Source: an uncultured Oscillospiraceae bacterium
GTDB lineage: Bacteria > Bacillota > Clostridia > Oscillospirales > Acutalibacteraceae
Assembly: GCA_900554535.1 (NCBI GenBank)
Contig: USIA01000102.1
Span: 1 to 7,014 of the forward strand
Length of the DNA: 7,014 bases
Direction: 5' to 3'
Both the position numbers and the translations under genes were made by a program. This document shows, piece after piece, positions 4,328 to 7,014 of this stretch. Every line of letters begins with the position of its first letter. Positions within the stretch are counted from its first letter, which is position 1. A model generated the notes under the pieces. That model worked only from the letters and a program-made list of their open reading frames with translations, searched no databases and was not told where the DNA came from.

Positions 4328-6361
4328 CTATGCCACATGCTGTTTGGTTGTCATGCGCCGGCGCAGCAGCACCATCCGGTACAGCCGGGAAATCTGCTTG
4401 GCGTAGCGTTCCATCAGCATAGAAAGGGCGGGTTCTCCTTCCATTGTCGGCTGATAGCCGGCCATCGAGACGTTTTCCCGGTGGCCGCTGGGACGAACAT
4501 TCATCGCTTTTTGGACTTCCCCGAGGACATACCCCGTCAAATCCAGATACCGTTCCATCTGTGCAGCGTTCAAAGTCTGAACCCGCCTGCTGTTAATGAG
4601 GAACAGCATCTGTTCCGCATCCGACAACAGCATCCAGCACACGGACAACAGCTTTTGAAAAAACCGTTTGTCCTCGTCTGAGAGTTTCTCCAGATATTGC
4701 AGCAGCTGGTCATACACCATGTGAAATTGAATCTGCAAATCGCAGATGTTTCCATAGTCAACCGGTTTGCGCAGGCTTTGCTCCAGCATATGTAGATAGC
4801 GGTGCTCCATCTGGAACAGAATCTGGAGATTATATTGAAACTGATTGCGCATGCTGGTCGGGAAAAAGAAGCGGTTGACCACAAAGACGAGCGCCACGGA
4901 TGCCGCCACATACAACAGCCGCAGGTCAATCGCCACCGGCTGCGGGATGGCCAGCGTCGTCATCATCAGGGCAAAGCTGGTCACAAAAATGGCCTGGCTG
5001 AAAGACCCCGGCTTCTCCATATAGATCCCCATGGACATGATCGCGCCAACCAAAAAATGCGCGCCTGTCCCATGGACCGCCAACAGGAAGAAGTGAATGA
5101 TCACGCAGCCCACCACCGTACCCAGGAACCGGGTTTTCAGCCGGTTGGCGCTGTCCTCATACATGGGGCGCAGCAGAATAAACGCATTGAGCGCAAGCCA
5201 GTAGCTATGCTCCGTGGGGAACGCGACATTATAGACAAAGGAAACCGTGAGCACCACGCTCAGACGCATGGCAAAGCGGAATTCAAAGGCGTTTAAATGC
5301 AGGCGGGACAGAAAGTAGCGGATTGGCCGCCGCTGCTCCCGCAGCTGCCAGCTGCGCTGTAATTTTTTTGTCTTTCCCTGGCCGATTTCGCGGAGAATCA
5401 ACAGGAAAAGCCGCAGGAAGTTCTGGGCAAACACCGCAATTTCAATTTTCCGGCACTCTGCACGCTCCAGCAGCGTTTCGCCCTCTTTCAGCAGCGTCTC
5501 GCGGTCCTTTTCCTGCCTGAAGCTGCTATTGGATGCCTTTTCCATATAGGTGGCGAGCTCCCGCAGAAAATTGCGGAGGGGCTCCTCGGTGTATGTGCGG
5601 ACCCGATAGGGGTCGCGGAGAAAATAAACGGCCCGCTGAAAAAGCAGGGCAAACATGTAATGAATCTTCCCTTCGCCGCTGACCAGATGAGTCAGGCCGC
5701 CGCTTTGATAGGCGCCCTTATAAAGTTCCTGCTGGACGCCAAACACGCTGTCCGCAGTTTCTTCCTTGCGCTCACCATCCGCCATGGCTCCGACCGCTTC
5801 TGCCAACAGGTGCAGCCCCTTTTGGGCAAGGCTGTCATCCTTCGTTTTCTTCTTTTTCAGATCGTAAAGCAACAGTGCCACTGCAAAAACCGCCATTGCA
5901 TACGCCATTGCCAACAGTTGCGTACAGAATTGGGGAAACGGCCTGGGCATCAGCTGCATGAACACAAAGCACATCACATAGGAAAAATAACCGACCTGAT
6001 TAAACTGCGAGGATTTCCACAAAACCAGGAAAAACGGGACCGCCATATTCAATAGGATACACAACGGCAGATTCAACGTGGCCAAGTGCGCAACCACCGT
6101 CAGAACGAGCTGCGTCACGATGACCAGGAATACTTGTGGAATTGTGTGCGTTTTCCGTCTTTGCGAATTGAATACGACCGTGGCCACTGAAACGACCAAA
6201 ATATAATTGACGCCAAACAGGAGCGCAATTGTACAAAAGAGAAACAGAAAAACGAAGATGGGCGGCCACGCTTTTAAAAATTTATTGCGGATACTTCGCA
6301 GACCGCCCCGCAATTTTTCCGGAATATCCCTCAACGTCTCCCACTCCTCTTTTTTGTCCAT
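4328..6361 (-). CDS. FUSC-family inner-membrane protein (fusaric acid resistance / aromatic efflux type)
   Basis: This 677-residue integral membrane protein has the duplicated FUSC layout: a first membrane block (about 32-166, five or six helices), a cytoplasmic helical segment (about 167-362), a second block (about 363-500), and a C-terminal cytoplasmic helical region (about 505-677). The second block carries the FUSC signature WLALNAFILLRPMYEDSANR, with basic residues and RFLGTVVG after it. Relatives (YccS, AaeB, FusC) are thought to export aromatic acids or act in envelope homeostasis; the substrate here cannot be told. No membrane-fusion or outer-membrane partner is seen, as expected for a Gram-positive. 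The ATG at 6361 is chosen although its ribosome binding site is weak. The frame stays open to 6610, but the promoter (-10 at 6469-6464) puts transcription start near 6457, leaving only this sensible ATG. Confidence 0.85.
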   Translation of the reverse strand: MDKKEEWETLRDIPEKLRGGLRSIRNKFLKAWPPIFVFLFLFCTIALLFGVNYILVVSVATVVFNSQRRKTHTIPQVFLVIVTQLVLTVVAHLATLNLPLCILLNMAVPFFLVLWKSSQFNQVGYFSYVMCFVFMQLMPRPFPQFCTQLLAMAYAMAVFAVALLLYDLKKKKTKDDSLAQKGLHLLAEAVGAMADGERKEETADSVFGVQQELYKGAYQSGGLTHLVSGEGKIHYMFALLFQRAVYFLRDPYRVRTYTEEPLRNFLRELATYMEKASNSSFRQEKDRETLLKEGETLLERAECRKIEIAVFAQNFLRLFLLILREIGQGKTKKLQRSWQLREQRRPIRYFLSRLHLNAFEFRFAMRLSVVLTVSFVYNVAFPTEHSYWLALNAFILLRPMYEDSANRLKTRFLGTVVGCVIIHFFLLAVHGTGAHFLVGAIMSMGIYMEKPGSFSQAIFVTSFALMMTTLAIPQPVAIDLRLLYVAASVALVFVVNRFFFPTSMRNQFQYNLQILFQMEHRYLHMLEQSLRKPVDYGNICDLQIQFHMVYDQLLQYLEKLSDEDKRFFQKLLSVCWMLLSDAEQMLFLINSRRVQTLNAAQMERYLDLTGYVLGEVQKAMNVRPSGHRENVSMAGYQPTMEGEPALSMLMERYAKQISRLYRMVLLRRRMTTKQHVA

Positions 6362-6368
6362 GCCGTCC

Positions 6369-6403
6369 GGAAGCCTGTCCGCAGCGCGGCAGGCAGGGCT
6401 TCC
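6369..6403 (-). promoter_or_regulatory. Leader hairpin just upstream of the FUSC start codon
   Basis: GGAAGCC (6369-6375) and GGCTTCC (6397-6403) pair perfectly. Inside, CCGC (6379-6382) pairs with GCGG (6386-6389) around a 3-nt loop. The hairpin ends 7 bases before the ATG and overlaps the only, weak, Shine-Dalgarno-like bases. It could hold translation down or respond to a ligand or RNA-binding protein; nothing identifies a known riboswitch class. Confidence 0.5.
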
Positions 6404-6463
6404 TCTTCGATTGAAAATTGATAGGAAGGCCGGCCATCCCTTTTCATCACATATCATAATTTT

Positions 6464-6492
6464 ATTATATCGGGAAAGGCAAGCCCGGTCAA
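6464..6492 (-). promoter_or_regulatory. Sigma-A promoter of the FUSC gene
   Basis: On the minus strand, TTGACC (6492-6487) and TATAAT (6469-6464) have a 17-bp spacer. Predicted start is around 6457, about 96 bases upstream of the FUSC ATG. The promoter begins about 10 bases after the feoB terminator hairpin, so the FUSC gene is an independent unit. Confidence 0.8.
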
Positions 6493-6501
6493 ATCGGAGG
6501 G

Positions 6502-6554
6502 AAACGGCAAAGCGCAGACAGAGGGTGCAAACCGCTCTGCCTGCGCTTTGCCGT
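6502..6554 (-). terminator. Long hairpin terminating feoB
   Basis: A 14-bp stem (6504-6517 with 6541-6554) continues after one mismatch into 5 more base pairs (6519-6523 with 6535-6539). It starts 6 bases after the feoB stop codon. On the minus strand TTTCCCT follows, a short T-run. The stem is much stronger than the tail, so termination is likely but may be incomplete. Confidence 0.65.
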
Positions 6555-6560
6555 GGCAGC

Positions 6561-7014
6561 TCATGCCAGCGAAAACAGGCACACGACCAGATGGAACAGC
6601 ATGCAGGCACCGATGCCGATCGCCGTCGGCAGTGCGATGGCCAGCAGAGTCCATTTCCAACTCCCCGTCTCCCGCCGGATGGTCAGGCAGGTGGTGGCGC
6701 AGGGCCAGTGCATCAGGGAAAACAGGATGACGCTGACCGCTGTGGTCCAGGTCCATCCATTGCTGACGAGCAGGTCCCGGAGCACCGCGAGGTTGTCGAT
6801 GGAAAACAGCCCGCCCTGGGCAGTATAGGCCATCAAAACGATCGGAATGACAATCTCGTTGGCTGGAAAGCCCAGGATAAACGCCAACAGGATGACGCCA
6901 TCCAGGCCCATCAACCGCGCAAAGGGATCCAGAAAACCGGCGCAGTGTGCCAGCAGCGTTTCACCGCCCACGGAAACATTCGCCATCACCCAAATCAACA
7001 GGCCTGCGGGCGCA
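6561..7014 (-). CDS. feoB: Ferrous iron transport protein B, FeoB (C-terminal fragment)
   Basis: The last 150 codons are present; the GTPase domain and most of the membrane part lie beyond the right edge. The visible part is the end of the membrane permease: WVMANVSVGG, FLDPFARLMGLDGVILLAF, LGFPANEIVIPIVLMAY (about 47-63), LFSLMHWPCATTCLTIRRET (98-117) and GSWKW, then a final hydrophobic helix. These are standard FeoB C-terminal motifs. FeoB is the GTP-dependent Fe(II) importer of the cytoplasmic membrane, often served by small FeoA proteins. Transcription ends at the hairpin directly downstream. The ORF has no true start here: the reading frame continues through 7014. Confidence 0.93.
   Translation of the reverse strand, partial: APAGLLIWVMANVSVGGETLLAHCAGFLDPFARLMGLDGVILLAFILGFPANEIVIPIVLMAYTAQGGLFSIDNLAVLRDLLVSNGWTWTTAVSVILFSLMHWPCATTCLTIRRETGSWKWTLLAIALPTAIGIGACMLFHLVVCLFSLA

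Noticed and set aside
4802..5296. Plus-strand open frame inside the FUSC gene
   Set aside because: It is antisense to membrane-helix coding sequence, has no ribosome site and a His/Gln/Arg-rich composition typical of shadow frames.
6362..6610. N-terminal extension of the FUSC protein up to 6610
   Set aside because: The extension runs through the promoter and the feoB terminator region and shows no protein-like pattern. An ATG at 6457 would be at the transcription start itself.
1..7014. CRISPR array, tRNA, rRNA or SRP RNA gene
   Set aside because: No regularly spaced repeats, cloverleaf or 4.5S/6S-like SRP hairpin was seen on either strand.

Overview
The window comes from a moderately GC-rich Firmicute, most likely a gut Clostridia of the Oscillospiraceae/Ruminococcaceae type. 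That rests on the gene order, strong Shine-Dalgarno sites, consensus sigma-A promoters and the type of insertion sequence; the exact genus cannot be read from this sequence. All host genes are on the minus strand. In transcription order they are feoB (3' end only), a FUSC-type membrane protein gene, ylxM, ffh, rpsP, khpA and rimM (5' end only). The last five form the conserved signal-recognition-particle / ribosome-maturation operon of Firmicutes: the YlxM regulator, the SRP GTPase Ffh, ribosomal protein S16, the KH-domain RNA-binding protein KhpA and the 16S maturation factor RimM.

The notable feature is a complete IS110-family element (about 2097-3830, 1734 bp, plus strand) inserted between ylxM and ffh, exactly inside the Shine-Dalgarno sequence of ffh. 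The element encodes a 408-residue DEDD/serine recombinase. It is preceded by a roughly 350-base non-coding left end that reads as a bridge RNA. Independent signs agree on the element's ends. (1) Joining the flanks across a CT dinucleotide rebuilds a perfect AAAAGGAGG ribosome binding site seven bases before the ffh ATG. (2) Joining the element's own ends across the same CT gives a TTGACT-17 bp-TATAAT promoter that would exist only in the excised circle. (3) The RNA predicted from that promoter starts with a stem-loop. It then carries one internal loop with 8-nt matches to both sides of the insertion site (target guides) and a second loop with shorter matches to both element ends (donor guides). 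The target and donor specificity can therefore be read directly from the sequence.

Region by region: 1-79 is the rimM start; 107-145 is a terminator-like hairpin inside the operon; 159-2083 holds khpA, rpsP and ffh; 2084-2445 is the IS left end with the bridge RNA; 2446-3672 is the transposase; 3673-3830 is the IS right end; 3848-4219 is ylxM with a perfect consensus promoter upstream; 4328-6361 is the FUSC gene with its own promoter and a structured leader; 6502-6554 is a long hairpin ending the feoB transcript; 6561-7014 is the C-terminal part of feoB. The insertion separates the ylxM promoter from ffh by an extra 1.7 kb running antisense to the transposase, yet leaves AGGAGG in place. Translation of the essential ffh gene is probably preserved, while its transcription must come from read-through or an outward promoter in the element.
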